Positions 42,901 to 49,443 of a stretch of DNA of 64,000 nt are shown here, piece after piece. The stretch lies in assembly GCA_934446355.1 (NCBI GenBank), contig CAKSEC010000001.1, forward strand, positions 246,004-310,003. Reading direction: 5' to 3'. Both the position numbers and the translations under genes were made by a program. The stretch comes from an uncultured Oscillospiraceae bacterium (GTDB lineage: Bacteria > Bacillota > Clostridia > Oscillospirales > Ruminococcaceae). Each line of letters opens with the position of its first letter. Positions within the stretch are counted from its first letter, which is position 1. The notes under the pieces are model-generated. The model searched no databases. It had not been told where the DNA came from and saw only the letters and a list, made by a program, of their open reading frames with translations.

Positions 42901-43687
42901 GCTTATTCCGGTATTCCCCGGCACTAACTGCGAATACGACATGGCGAACGCTTTTGATACTTACGGCGGTGAAAGCGACATATTCGTTATACGCAACCTT
43001 TCTGCAAAGGACATGGAGGAGAGCGTAAACGAGTTTGCAAAGCGCATAGGTCAGTCGCAGATAATCGCCATTCCGGGAGGATTTTCGGGCGGCGACGAGC
43101 CGGAGGGTTCGGCGAAGTTCATCAATGCGTTCTTCCGCAACCCGCGTATCAAGGACGCTGTGGAGGATATGCTGTACGGCAGGGACGGTCTGATGATAGG
43201 CATATGCAACGGCTTCCAAGCGCTTATCAAGCTGGGTCTTGTCCCGTTCGGAAAGATAGTTCCGCTGACCGCTGAAAGCCCGACGCTCACATACAACACG
43301 ATAGGCCGTCACCAGTCGCAGCTTGCGCTGACAAGAATATGTACGGACAAGTCACCGTGGCTCAGCTGCTGCAAGGTGGGCGATATCCACAATATCCCGA
43401 TATCGCACGGCGAGGGCAGATTCGTCGCACCGGAGAGCGTAATAAAGCAGCTTATCGCAAACGGTCAGGTTGCTACGCAGTATGTTGACCTTAACGGCGA
43501 TCCTACAATGGACGCAGCTTACAACCCGAACAGTTCGATGTATGCTATCGAGGGCATTATCTCGCCTGACGGCCGTGTGCTTGGCAAGATGGGTCATACC
43601 GAACGTATTACGGAGAACGTGGCTAAGAATGTTCCGGGTAATAAGGAGCAGCTTCTGTTTAAGGGCGGCGTGGAGTATTTCGCTTAA
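39992..43687 (+). CDS. purL: Phosphoribosylformylglycinamidine synthase
   Basis: 1231 residues; catalyses the fourth step of purine synthesis, FGAR to FGAM, using glutamine and ATP. This is the large single-chain form: N-terminal PurS-like part (residues 1-~180), two AIR-synthase-like halves (including TYWSDHCRHTTFGT, FKNETHNHPTEIEPFGGAATCLGG, GRTGRDGCGGATGSS), and a C-terminal glutaminase domain with the Cys in GICNGFQAL and the HGEGRF motif. GGAGGAAAAAC precedes the ATG. It stands alone, away from a pur operon, with its own promoter and terminator. Confidence 0.97.
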   Translation: MVYRIYVEKKPQFAVDGGAVLSDLNVALGMTCVENVRIINRYDCEKLPKENFDAAVPTVFSEPPVDEVYYDLPKPADDERMFAVEFLPGQFDQRADSAAQCIQMLCPGERPVVKYAKIYVLKGKISDEDFARIKHYLINAVESRECGFDKYDTLEVKYSIPTSVETLTGFINKTDAELADFVVKYGLAMDNDDIKFCQDYFKSEHRDPTITEIRMIDTYWSDHCRHTTFGTIIDNADIKPEYIADTYAEYKADRHELGRDGKPICLMDIATLAAKKLKKDGILKDLDESEEINACSVRITVDVDGKNEDWLLMFKNETHNHPTEIEPFGGAATCLGGAIRDPLSGRSYVYQAMRVTGASDPLLPVEKTIKGKLPPRKITTTAAAGYSSYGNQIGLATGHVSEVYHPGYMAKRMEIGAVVGAAPAENVRRERPAPGDIIILLGGRTGRDGCGGATGSSKAHSVQSLDTCGAEVQKGNAPEERKLQRLFRDPEATRLIKRCNDFGAGGVSVAIGELADGLEIDLNAVPKKYDGLDGTELAISESQERMAVVVAPEDAEKFRALASRENLESTPVAVVKAEPRLRMNWNGKTIVDISREFLNSNGAEKHTDVAVPEVKVSYSSGRKNTQADWEGMVTDLNICSQRGLVQRFDSTIGGATVLMPFSGKTQQTPVQAMAAKLPVLGGKTNTASIMAWGFDPAVSTQSPYHGAVCAVVESIAKVVAAGGTYEHCWLTFQEYFERTQGKPERWGKPFAALLGAYRAQLEMGCGAIGGKDSMSGTFEHIDVPPTLVSFAVSTAKAQDIISAEFKTAGHKIGYIAPEYDENGLPVFDSVKEVFRKVEKLISEKKAVSVWSVAHGGVAEGIFKMSLGNRIGAKLDMLSDEELFTPVYGAFILELDGEADGVKIIGETVADYTITSGGVTLDIAGLEKKWDDVLEPIFKAQLPEKPAPEKIGYVGGCELKHSKVKVAKPHVLIPVFPGTNCEYDMANAFDTYGGESDIFVIRNLSAKDMEESVNEFAKRIGQSQIIAIPGGFSGGDEPEGSAKFINAFFRNPRIKDAVEDMLYGRDGLMIGICNGFQALIKLGLVPFGKIVPLTAESPTLTYNTIGRHQSQLALTRICTDKSPWLSCCKVGDIHNIPISHGEGRFVAPESVIKQLIANGQVATQYVDLNGDPTMDAAYNPNSSMYAIEGIISPDGRVLGKMGHTERITENVAKNVPGNKEQLLFKGGVEYFA

Positions 43688-43704
43688 TACGTAATTAATA
43701 TTGG

Positions 43705-43742
43705 ATCAGTCCGGAAAGGGAACTTTCTGGACTGATTTTTTG
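43705..43742 (+). terminator. purL terminator
   Basis: ATCAGTCCGGAAAG (43705-43718) pairs with CTTTCTGGACTGAT (43723-43736), followed by TTTTTG. Confidence 0.92.
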
Positions 43743-43806
43743 TGTCAACCGAGTTGATTGTCGTTATAGACAAATAGAGTGTCATATTTTTGTGGAAAAT
43801 TACATC

Positions 43807-43835
43807 TTGAAAAATCATGAAATATATGTTATTAT
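43807..43835 (+). promoter_or_regulatory. Promoter of the duplicated lipoprotein pair
   Basis: TTGAAA (43807-43812), 17-base spacer, TATTAT (43830-43835). Confidence 0.65.
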
Positions 43836-43886
43836 ATCATCAGAGTCGGGTGACTAAATATAGAGGTCAATGAAAGGTGCATATTT

Positions 43887-44600
43887 ATGAGAAAGAAAAT
43901 TACGGCTATTTGCTTACTGCTTGCTATGAATGCAGTCTTGTGTTCGTGCTCAAAGCCGCAGTCTGAGAGCGTTTCGGCGGTTTCTGCGGGAAGTGATATG
44001 ACAACTTCTGCAGAGGGTGATTCGTCGGTTCCTGTGGAGAGCGATACGGCTGCTTCCGCTGAGGGTGATTCGACAGTTCCTGAGGAAAGCGATTCGGCTG
44101 CTTCAACTGGAAGCGAGAGCGAAAAGGACGGAACAGCTGAAGCTGACGATTCTTCGGGAGTAACAGGTGAAATGATTGACGGGCTGCCTGTGTTTGAGAT
44201 ACAATCTCCTCCTTATATACCTGATCCGGATAAAAATCCGGGTGAGCCGGGGGAGTATCTTGAATATAATGGCGAGCAGTATTGGTATAATCATATAAAT
44301 CTATCCGAAAACAAATACAATGACGAAGTCAATGCGATAAGTCTTTTTGAGGCTGCTTCATGTGCAGGTCAGAAGCAGATAACGGAATACAGCCAATGGT
44401 ATGATTATGTTGCCGGACTGGAGCAGATCGGGTTTGTTAAATGTTACTATTATCCTAATGATGGCGATGTTGATACATGTTATGAGGGTTACAGCAAGCT
44501 CTATAGCGCTGATGGCAAGTGTCTGATAGAGGAGTTTTTCCCCGAAAACGGGGATAAGGTATATTATATATGGGGAGGATGGGACGGTTACGGTTTTTGA
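43887..44600 (+). CDS. Lipoprotein, first copy of a tandem duplicate
   Basis: 237 residues. The signal peptide ends in the lipobox VLCSC. A Ser/Asp/Glu/Ala-rich linker (residues ~25-90) holds repeated GDSxVPxESDxAAS units, one more than in the second copy. The C-terminal domain has YLEYNGEQYWYNHINLSENKYNDE and QWYDYVAGLEQIGFVKCYYYP, no known family. GAAAGGTGC lies before the ATG. Almost identical stretches in the second copy, including the signal peptide and linker, show a recent duplication. Confidence 0.85.
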   Translation: MRKKITAICLLLAMNAVLCSCSKPQSESVSAVSAGSDMTTSAEGDSSVPVESDTAASAEGDSTVPEESDSAASTGSESEKDGTAEADDSSGVTGEMIDGLPVFEIQSPPYIPDPDKNPGEPGEYLEYNGEQYWYNHINLSENKYNDEVNAISLFEAASCAGQKQITEYSQWYDYVAGLEQIGFVKCYYYPNDGDVDTCYEGYSKLYSADGKCLIEEFFPENGDKVYYIWGGWDGYGF

Positions 44601-44629
44601 TAAGCTAATCATTTGAAAGGCGGTGAATT

Positions 44630-45286
44630 ATTAGAAAGAAAATTACGGCGATTTGCTTACTGCTTGCCATGAATGCAGTCTTGTGTTCATGCTCAAAGCC
44701 GCAGTCTGAGAGCGTTTCGGCGGTTTCTGCGGGAAGTGATATGACAACTTCTGCAGAGGGTGATTCGTCGGTTCCTGTGGAGAGCGATACGGCTGCTTCA
44801 ACTGGAAGCGAGAGCGAAAAGGACGGAACAGCTGAAGCTGACGATTCTTCGGGAGTAACAGGTGAAATGATTGACGGGCTGCCTGTGTTCAAGAAACAAC
44901 TTCCTCCCCCTACACCCAATCCGGGTAAAAATCCGGTAGATGACGTGGATTATATTGAATACAATGGCACGAGGTATTGGTATGCGTGGACAGAATTATC
45001 TGAAAATAAGGGCGACATAGAGGCAAACGAGAGCGAACTTCTCTACGCTGCTTCGCTTGTGGGTCAGGAGCAGATAACGGAATACAGCCAATGGTATGAT
45101 TATGTTGCCGGACTGGAGCAGATCGGGTTTGTCAAAAGTTACTATAATCCAAATGCTAACGGTGATATTTCGGTACACTACGAGGGTTACGGCAATCTCT
45201 ATTACGCTGACAGCGGGTGTCTGATAGAGGAGTTTTTCCCCGAAAATGGAGATAAGGTATATTGGGTATGGTGGGTATCTGAATAA
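44630..45286 (+). CDS. Lipoprotein, second copy, apparent ATT start
   Basis: 218 residues if translated from ATT at 44630. Where the first copy reads ATG AGA AAG AAA, this one reads ATT AGA AAG AAA; the following 12 codons of the signal peptide match. A GGCGG site sits 6 bases before the ATT. The next ATG (44669) would leave a product without the hydrophobic signal segment, so either ATT works as a rare start codon (as in infC) or the copy is becoming a pseudogene. Linker shorter by one unit; the C-terminal domain has diverged at several points (RYWYAWTELSENKG). No internal stops. Confidence 0.65.
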   Translation: MRKKITAICLLLAMNAVLCSCSKPQSESVSAVSAGSDMTTSAEGDSSVPVESDTAASTGSESEKDGTAEADDSSGVTGEMIDGLPVFKKQLPPPTPNPGKNPVDDVDYIEYNGTRYWYAWTELSENKGDIEANESELLYAASLVGQEQITEYSQWYDYVAGLEQIGFVKSYYNPNANGDISVHYEGYGNLYYADSGCLIEEFFPENGDKVYWVWWVSE

Positions 45287-45317
45287 AACTCGGATATGCT
45301 GTACTTACTAAATAACG

Positions 45318-45347
45318 AAAATCCCAGACGAGGGCGTCTGGGATTTT
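45318..45347. terminator. Terminator between convergent genes
   Basis: AAAATCCCAGACG (45318-45330) pairs with CGTCTGGGATTTT (45335-45347), followed by TGTTTAT. It ends the duplicated lipoprotein genes. Confidence 0.88.
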
Positions 45348-45367
45348 TGTTTATGCGGGGTCAAAGT

Positions 45368-45748
45368 TCAGGTCTCAGAATTAAAGCTGGGAATCTGCGT
45401 ATCGCCATATCTGCAAAGCTGTCCGTCCCACTCATAGCTGCATATCGAGAAAATCAGGTAGGTTTTTTCGGCGTCGATGTCACTTACGCAGAGCATAGTT
45501 CCGTCGTCGGAAAACCTGTATCTGATACCTACTTCGTCAAGAATGAAGCTTGCGATTTCTCGATCCTTTTCGGAGAGCTTTTCAAATGAGCCGTCGGGTA
45601 GGTCTAAGCCGGTGAGGACATCGCAGGCTAATTCTATCACCAGATGATAGAAATAGACAACACCGATAAATAAACCGAATGCAACGGCTAATGAGGAAAT
45701 TGAAATGATTATTGGTTTTAGGATCTTTTTGAGTTTAGCTGATGCCAT
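45368..45748 (-). CDS. Membrane protein of unknown function
   Basis: 126 residues. One N-terminal membrane segment (IIISISSLAVAFGLFIGVVYFY, residues ~14-35) and an acidic extracytoplasmic domain (LPDGSFEKLSEKDREIASFILDE, SDDGTMLCVSDIDAEKTYLIF). The gene starts 1 base after the stop of the secreted-protein gene, so both are co-transcribed. GGGGGAC precedes the ATG. No family recognised. Confidence 0.72.
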   Translation of the reverse strand: MASAKLKKILKPIIISISSLAVAFGLFIGVVYFYHLVIELACDVLTGLDLPDGSFEKLSEKDREIASFILDEVGIRYRFSDDGTMLCVSDIDAEKTYLIFSICSYEWDGQLCRYGDTQIPSFNSET

Positions 45749-45749
45749 A

Positions 45750-46277
45750 TTACCAGTCCCCCTGATCAGACCAATATATTGTTACTTCGCCGGGATTACT
45801 TTTTGATAATGGGACACTGCTGTTGGCTTTGACTTTTACCGTATATCCCATCAAGAATTGAACGTCAATAGTGTCAGACCAATCTCCTTCCTTTAATCCG
45901 GTTGAAACAACGGATTGCGATACTCTCCTGTCGACCAATTTGATATCAACGGAATCAATGTTATCGGAAAGGGATATTACTTTTACTCGACCTGTGGCAT
46001 TAAGTAAATTAATATCTGTCCCAATTGGAGTCCACGTATTGTCGGTCAATTTTTTAGTGAAATTATCCGCCATGCGTGATTGGTTGGTTCCTGCTTTGCC
46101 ATTCGTTACAACGATCCCCTGCTTTTCAGCCAGATCAACAAATTCTTCAACCGACATAGTTATGTAATCGTCGTCATTGTCAAAGTTGTTGACAGGTTGT
46201 GCAAATGCAGAGGTGCACATTCCGAACAGCCCTAGCGATAGTACAATTCCTGCAGTTTTCTTAATCCATTTCTTCAT
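45750..46277 (-). CDS. Secreted protein of unknown function
   Basis: 175 residues. A signal peptide with an AxA site (TSAFA-QPVNN) leads into a mature protein with SVEEFVDLAEKQGIVVTNGKAG and a beta-rich part resembling small secreted domains (DVQFLMGYTVKVKANSSVPLSKSNPGEVTIYWSDQGDW). AAGGAGGC lies before the ATG. It has its own promoter and is followed directly by the membrane protein gene. Confidence 0.75.
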   Translation of the reverse strand: MKKWIKKTAGIVLSLGLFGMCTSAFAQPVNNFDNDDDYITMSVEEFVDLAEKQGIVVTNGKAGTNQSRMADNFTKKLTDNTWTPIGTDINLLNATGRVKVISLSDNIDSVDIKLVDRRVSQSVVSTGLKEGDWSDTIDVQFLMGYTVKVKANSSVPLSKSNPGEVTIYWSDQGDW

Positions 46278-46347
46278 ACATAAGCCTCCTTATCAAAAAA
46301 GTGGTTTACAAGTACTGACACCCTATGCGTTTTTCCTTGTATTTAAT

Positions 46348-46376
46348 ATTATAACATAGGTCATGCTGCCTGTCAA
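46348..46376 (-). promoter_or_regulatory. Promoter of the secreted-protein gene
   Basis: Minus strand: TTGACA (46371-46376), 17-base spacer, TATAAT (46348-46353). Confidence 0.85.
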
Positions 46377-46475
46377 TAGATGATAGCTACAAAAATGTGT
46401 CGTGCCATTTGGCTAAATTCACAAGAAATTAATGCGGCGAAAGTGACCTATAACCAGAATAATATTATACGGTAC

Positions 46476-46505
46476 TTGACAGCTTTATGCGGGTTATGAT
46501 ATACT
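46476..46505 (+). promoter_or_regulatory. Promoter of the YPRRA-domain gene
   Basis: TTGACA (46476-46481), 18-base spacer, TATACT (46500-46505). The leader contains two upstream look-alikes of the start region. Confidence 0.75.
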
Positions 46506-46524
46506 ATAATTGGTGGCCGGACAC

Positions 46525-46610
46525 ATAACAAAAAACCGGCAGGGGAGAGCACCCATAACAAAAAACATCACAACAGCATTGGACGGGGGAGGACACCCAT
46601 GACAAAAAAC
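46525..46610 (+). repeat. Triple start-region repeat
   Basis: ATAACAAAAAAC occurs at 46525-46536 and 46555-46566; the gene's start reads ATGACAAAAAAC at 46599-46610. All three are preceded by related ACAC or ACCC sequences, and copies 2 and 3 by GGGGAGAGCACCC and GGGAGGACACCC. Two copies have ATA in place of ATG and so look like decayed start sites. A short stem, CCGG/CCGG, encloses copy 1. Confidence 0.75.
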
Positions 46611-47996
46611 AGTATTTCCAATGAACATATGACCGTCACTGTGGTTTCGCAGGACGGGGAAAATATCGGCTTCACCTACCCAAGACGGGCGGCGGGGCTG
46701 GTCAAAAAGGGTCGGGCACGTTATGTGAACGACAATATGATTCGTCTTGAAAGCGTGTCCGACGCATTGAATACGGAGGACATTAAGATGGATAATATAA
46801 CAAACGTCAGCAGCAATGAGATACCCGCAGAGGCAATGAACCGGATATATTTCGACCCAAGGCAGTGGAACTTCAATCCGGATTGTCCGAAAAATGTCGG
46901 CAGCAGGAGTTTTATGACCGGACCTGACGGCAGTATCTGCGAGGCTTTTACCATAGGCGACTGGGGCTACAACTGGACTGAGATATGCTCGAAGCCGATG
47001 AAGCTTCCGAAAAATATGCTGAATGTTATTACGTTCTGGCTGAATGGCGGCGAAAACGACAATCAGAACGAGGTCTGCCGCTTTGAAGTAAGGCTCGACG
47101 GGGACTATGAGAACCGATACACCTATAATCTGAACCGGTCGTTCATTCCGCCGGTGAAAAGGGTAAACGGGTGGGAACTTTATGAAATACCGTTCCGCAC
47201 GGAGGACAACGAGGATACTCAGCTTTTCTTCGTGGCTCAGCGTGCTTATATGACGGTATTGCCGGCTAAGGACGCTGCGGCTTACTCGGATATTGAGGAT
47301 ACGGTGGACGAGTTTGAGGGAAAGCGGCCGCAGAGGCACAACATAATTTTCGGCACGGACGGTTGGCCGCTGAACACATGGTATTCTACAGCGGAACTGA
47401 AAAAGGCGGCGATGGCAGGCGGTAACGCCGGTCAGAATAATATGCGGCAGATCGCTTCGGATATGCAGTCGTTGTGGGCTGAGCCTGAAAAGGACCTGCG
47501 CACGGAACTGATAGACTTGGTGCTTGAGGAGAAAACGCTTCCGGCTAGTTCGATAAATTCGCTGGTGAATGGGCTTTTCACCTCCGACGGTGAATATAAC
47601 GGCAAGGTGTTTGACGGGCTGATAAACAGTCCGGCTTATACTATGACGGAACAGCAGAGAATGCTTCTTATCAAGATGAAAGTCAAGTTTCAGAGAATGG
47701 TGGAGGCGTTCGCTAAGTCGGGTCGGGTCGGCAGTGAGAAGCTTGGGGCAATGAGCGATTTTGCTGGACAGCTTGGCAATGCGCTGAATGAACTCGTGAA
47801 TATTCCGGACGAGATGCAGGAGGCATTGAGGGACAGCATTGAAACTGTCATTTCTGAGCGTGGCTCGGAGAACTTAGACCCGGACAGCATCGCGTATATG
47901 GTAATGGAGCGTTTCCCGCAACAGATATCTCAGATCACTGAGGAATTAGGGGAAATGCTGGACGATATCTCGCAGGGCTTTGATCAAAATGGTTGA
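46599..47996 (+). CDS. Protein of unknown function with YPRRA...KKGRA motif
   Basis: 465 residues, no signal peptide. Residues ~10-50 carry IGFTYPRRAAGLVKKGRARYVNDNMIRL, a short element that recurs in proteins of ruminococci; its (H/Y)PxRAxxLxKKGRA pattern is reminiscent of the RRXRR segment of IscB-type proteins, but no nuclease domain follows. The middle (residues ~70-260) contains a beta-rich part (ICEAFTIGDWGYNWTEICSKPMKLP, VCRFEVRLDGDYENRYTYNLN) and the C-terminal 170 residues are helical. GGGGGAGGAC precedes the ATG. Function unknown. Confidence 0.72.
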   Translation: MTKNSISNEHMTVTVVSQDGENIGFTYPRRAAGLVKKGRARYVNDNMIRLESVSDALNTEDIKMDNITNVSSNEIPAEAMNRIYFDPRQWNFNPDCPKNVGSRSFMTGPDGSICEAFTIGDWGYNWTEICSKPMKLPKNMLNVITFWLNGGENDNQNEVCRFEVRLDGDYENRYTYNLNRSFIPPVKRVNGWELYEIPFRTEDNEDTQLFFVAQRAYMTVLPAKDAAAYSDIEDTVDEFEGKRPQRHNIIFGTDGWPLNTWYSTAELKKAAMAGGNAGQNNMRQIASDMQSLWAEPEKDLRTELIDLVLEEKTLPASSINSLVNGLFTSDGEYNGKVFDGLINSPAYTMTEQQRMLLIKMKVKFQRMVEAFAKSGRVGSEKLGAMSDFAGQLGNALNELVNIPDEMQEALRDSIETVISERGSENLDPDSIAYMVMERFPQQISQITEELGEMLDDISQGFDQNG

Positions 47997-48028
47997 CGGT
48001 GATTCCATCAGAATATAATAACGACCTT

Positions 48029-48105
48029 GGAGCCGCTTTTGCGGCTCCTTTCTTATTATATAATACAATACGCCCCTGTCGGAGGGGAAGCCGGCAGGGG
48101 CGTAT
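48029..48105. terminator. Two terminator hairpins between convergent genes
   Basis: GGAGCCGC (48029-48036) pairs with GCGGCTCC (48041-48048), then TTTCTTA, ending the upstream plus-strand gene. ATACGCCCCTG (48068-48078) pairs with CAGGGGCGTAT (48095-48105), which can serve the minus-strand gene at 48149. Confidence 0.8.
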
Positions 48106-48148
48106 TTCATCGCAGCGGGGGAACGCCGCAATTTTGGGGGAGGTGAGG

Positions 48149-48352
48149 TCAAAGCTCTGCCAGATAGTTTTCCAAAATATCATAGATATGCGACGGGGAC
48201 GCCTCATATTTATTCAGTTCGTCTGTCAGTCTGGTTATTGCGGCTCGGTTCGGGGTTATGTCGTCAATGGTACATTCGCCCATTGTTACTCCGTACCCCG
48301 TGTAGCTTTCGCCGTCCTCGGTGGTCAACTGTCGCTCTGTGATCTTCCACAT
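48149..48352 (-). CDS. Small conserved protein (DUF6514-like)
   Basis: 67 residues: MWKITERQLTTEDGESYTG, then GYGVTMGECTIDDITPN and a C-terminal HIYDILENYLAEL. The layout matches the small DUF6514-type proteins of Oscillospiraceae as I recall them; function unknown. The ATG at 48352 has AAAAGGAG 7 bases upstream, whereas the longer frame has no start signal and would begin within the promoter. Confidence 0.78.
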   Translation of the reverse strand: MWKITERQLTTEDGESYTGYGVTMGECTIDDITPNRAAITRLTDELNKYEASPSHIYDILENYLAEL

Positions 48353-48464
48353 ATTGATACTCCTTTTTATTGCGGGTCTTTGCCGTTTTTTCCGCTGTAT
48401 GGGTAATTCGGCAGATCCTGTTTTTGGGTTTTGCTCGTTTGTGGTAGTTGCCTTGTATACTAAT

Positions 48465-48493
48465 AGTATAACAGTAAAAGCTTGGAATGTCAA
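48465..48493 (-). promoter_or_regulatory. Promoter of the DUF6514-like gene
   Basis: Minus strand: TTGACA (48488-48493), 17-base spacer, TATACT (48465-48470). It lies back to back with the promoter at 48608. Confidence 0.8.
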
Positions 48494-48607
48494 TGTGTTT
48501 AATGTTAAGAAACTGCTAAGGATATAATAAAAACAAATAAAATGGTGCGTTTTTTGTGTAATACTGTTAATTTTTTGTTATATTAGAGCATAAACGTCAC
48601 TTGGGTG

Positions 48608-48636
48608 TTGAAATATGTATGATTATATGCTACAAT
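48608..48636 (+). promoter_or_regulatory. Promoter of the two-span membrane protein gene
   Basis: TTGAAA (48608-48613), 17-base spacer, TACAAT (48631-48636). Confidence 0.7.
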
Positions 48637-48709
48637 AAAATGCGGCAATGTTTATACATAGGGACATATGCTGAAATAACACTTTATACAGAGAAAAAGG
48701 AGGAAATGT

Positions 48710-49330
48710 ATGTTCAGAAATACATTAAGACTGCTTACGTCGGGACTGGGAATGCTGATAATCGGTATCTTGCTGATCGTGATAATGGGCGGCTCGCTGA
48801 TCGACAACGCTAAAACGCCTGCAAATTACAGCACACTGAAGATGTCCGACATCAAGGAGGGCATGATGATCGAGGGCGACCTTGAATGCAACTATGGTTC
48901 TTATGTCGAGATGTCAAGAGAAAAGGACAACGGTTCAAAGACCACTATCGGATACTACTATCTGATAGACGCCGGCGAGGACGGATATATGGGTCTTTAC
49001 ACGAATATCTCAGACCTTATCACGAAGCTTGAAACTCAGGCGGACGCTACTTGGAGTTACCTTAGTTATGAAACTGATACGCTTCCATCGACCGTTCACT
49101 TCAAGGGCAAGGTCAAGAAGATGGATAGCGAGGACATTGGTTTCATGAAGGATCAGATGGAGTCTCTTGGCTATGAAGGCTCTGAAATTGACGATATGTC
49201 GCTGTATCTGTACATAAACGTCACTGATACCACTGGTCACCCGGTATTCTTTGCGGCTGGCATTGTGCTGGCTCTTCTGGGTCTTTTCTTCATCTTCCTG
49301 TTTATTAGAAGAAAGATGATGGGCAGATAA
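48710..49330 (+). CDS. Two-span membrane protein of unknown function
   Basis: 206 residues. An N-terminal membrane segment (LGMLIIGILLIVIMGGSLI) and a C-terminal one (PVFFAAGIVLALLGLFFIFLFI) followed by basic residues (RRKMMGR) flank an extracytoplasmic domain of ~140 residues with a beta-rich start (KMSDIKEGMMIEGDLECNYGSYVEM). The topology resembles small ruminococcal proteins of the DUF6709 kind. AAGGAGGAAAT precedes the ATG. Confidence 0.8.
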   Translation: MFRNTLRLLTSGLGMLIIGILLIVIMGGSLIDNAKTPANYSTLKMSDIKEGMMIEGDLECNYGSYVEMSREKDNGSKTTIGYYYLIDAGEDGYMGLYTNISDLITKLETQADATWSYLSYETDTLPSTVHFKGKVKKMDSEDIGFMKDQMESLGYEGSEIDDMSLYLYINVTDTTGHPVFFAAGIVLALLGLFFIFLFIRRKMMGR

Positions 49331-49334
49331 AATC

Positions 49335-49404
49335 GGGCTGTCGATAACCTCTCATATTCGTCATCACACGTGTTCCTAGAATCTGAGGGCTTCTCGGCAG
49401 TCTG
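49335..49404 (-). repeat. Interspersed hairpin repeat, copy with a minimal centre
   Basis: In reverse orientation it reads CAGACTGCCGAGAAGCCC, then TCAGATTCTAGG, a centre AACACGTGTGAT instead of the long hairpin, then GACGAATATGAGAGG and TTATCGACAGCC. The outer parts match the copy at 24.6 kb base for base except a few positions. The centre holds only the palindrome ACACGTGT. It lies between two convergent genes. Confidence 0.8.
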
Positions 49405-49410
49405 CAATAA

Positions 49411-49440
49411 AAAAGTGGGGGGTAAAAACCTCCCGCTTTT
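49411..49440 (-). terminator. Terminator of the MacB-like permease gene
   Basis: AAAAGTGGGGGGT (49411-49423) pairs, with two mismatches, with ACCTCCCGCTTTT (49428-49440). It lies directly beyond the stop codon at 49444. Confidence 0.7.
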
Positions 49441-49443
49441 TGT

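Noticed and set aside
41975..43312. 445-codon minus-strand frame inside purL
   Set aside because: Antisense shadow of a fully conserved purL.
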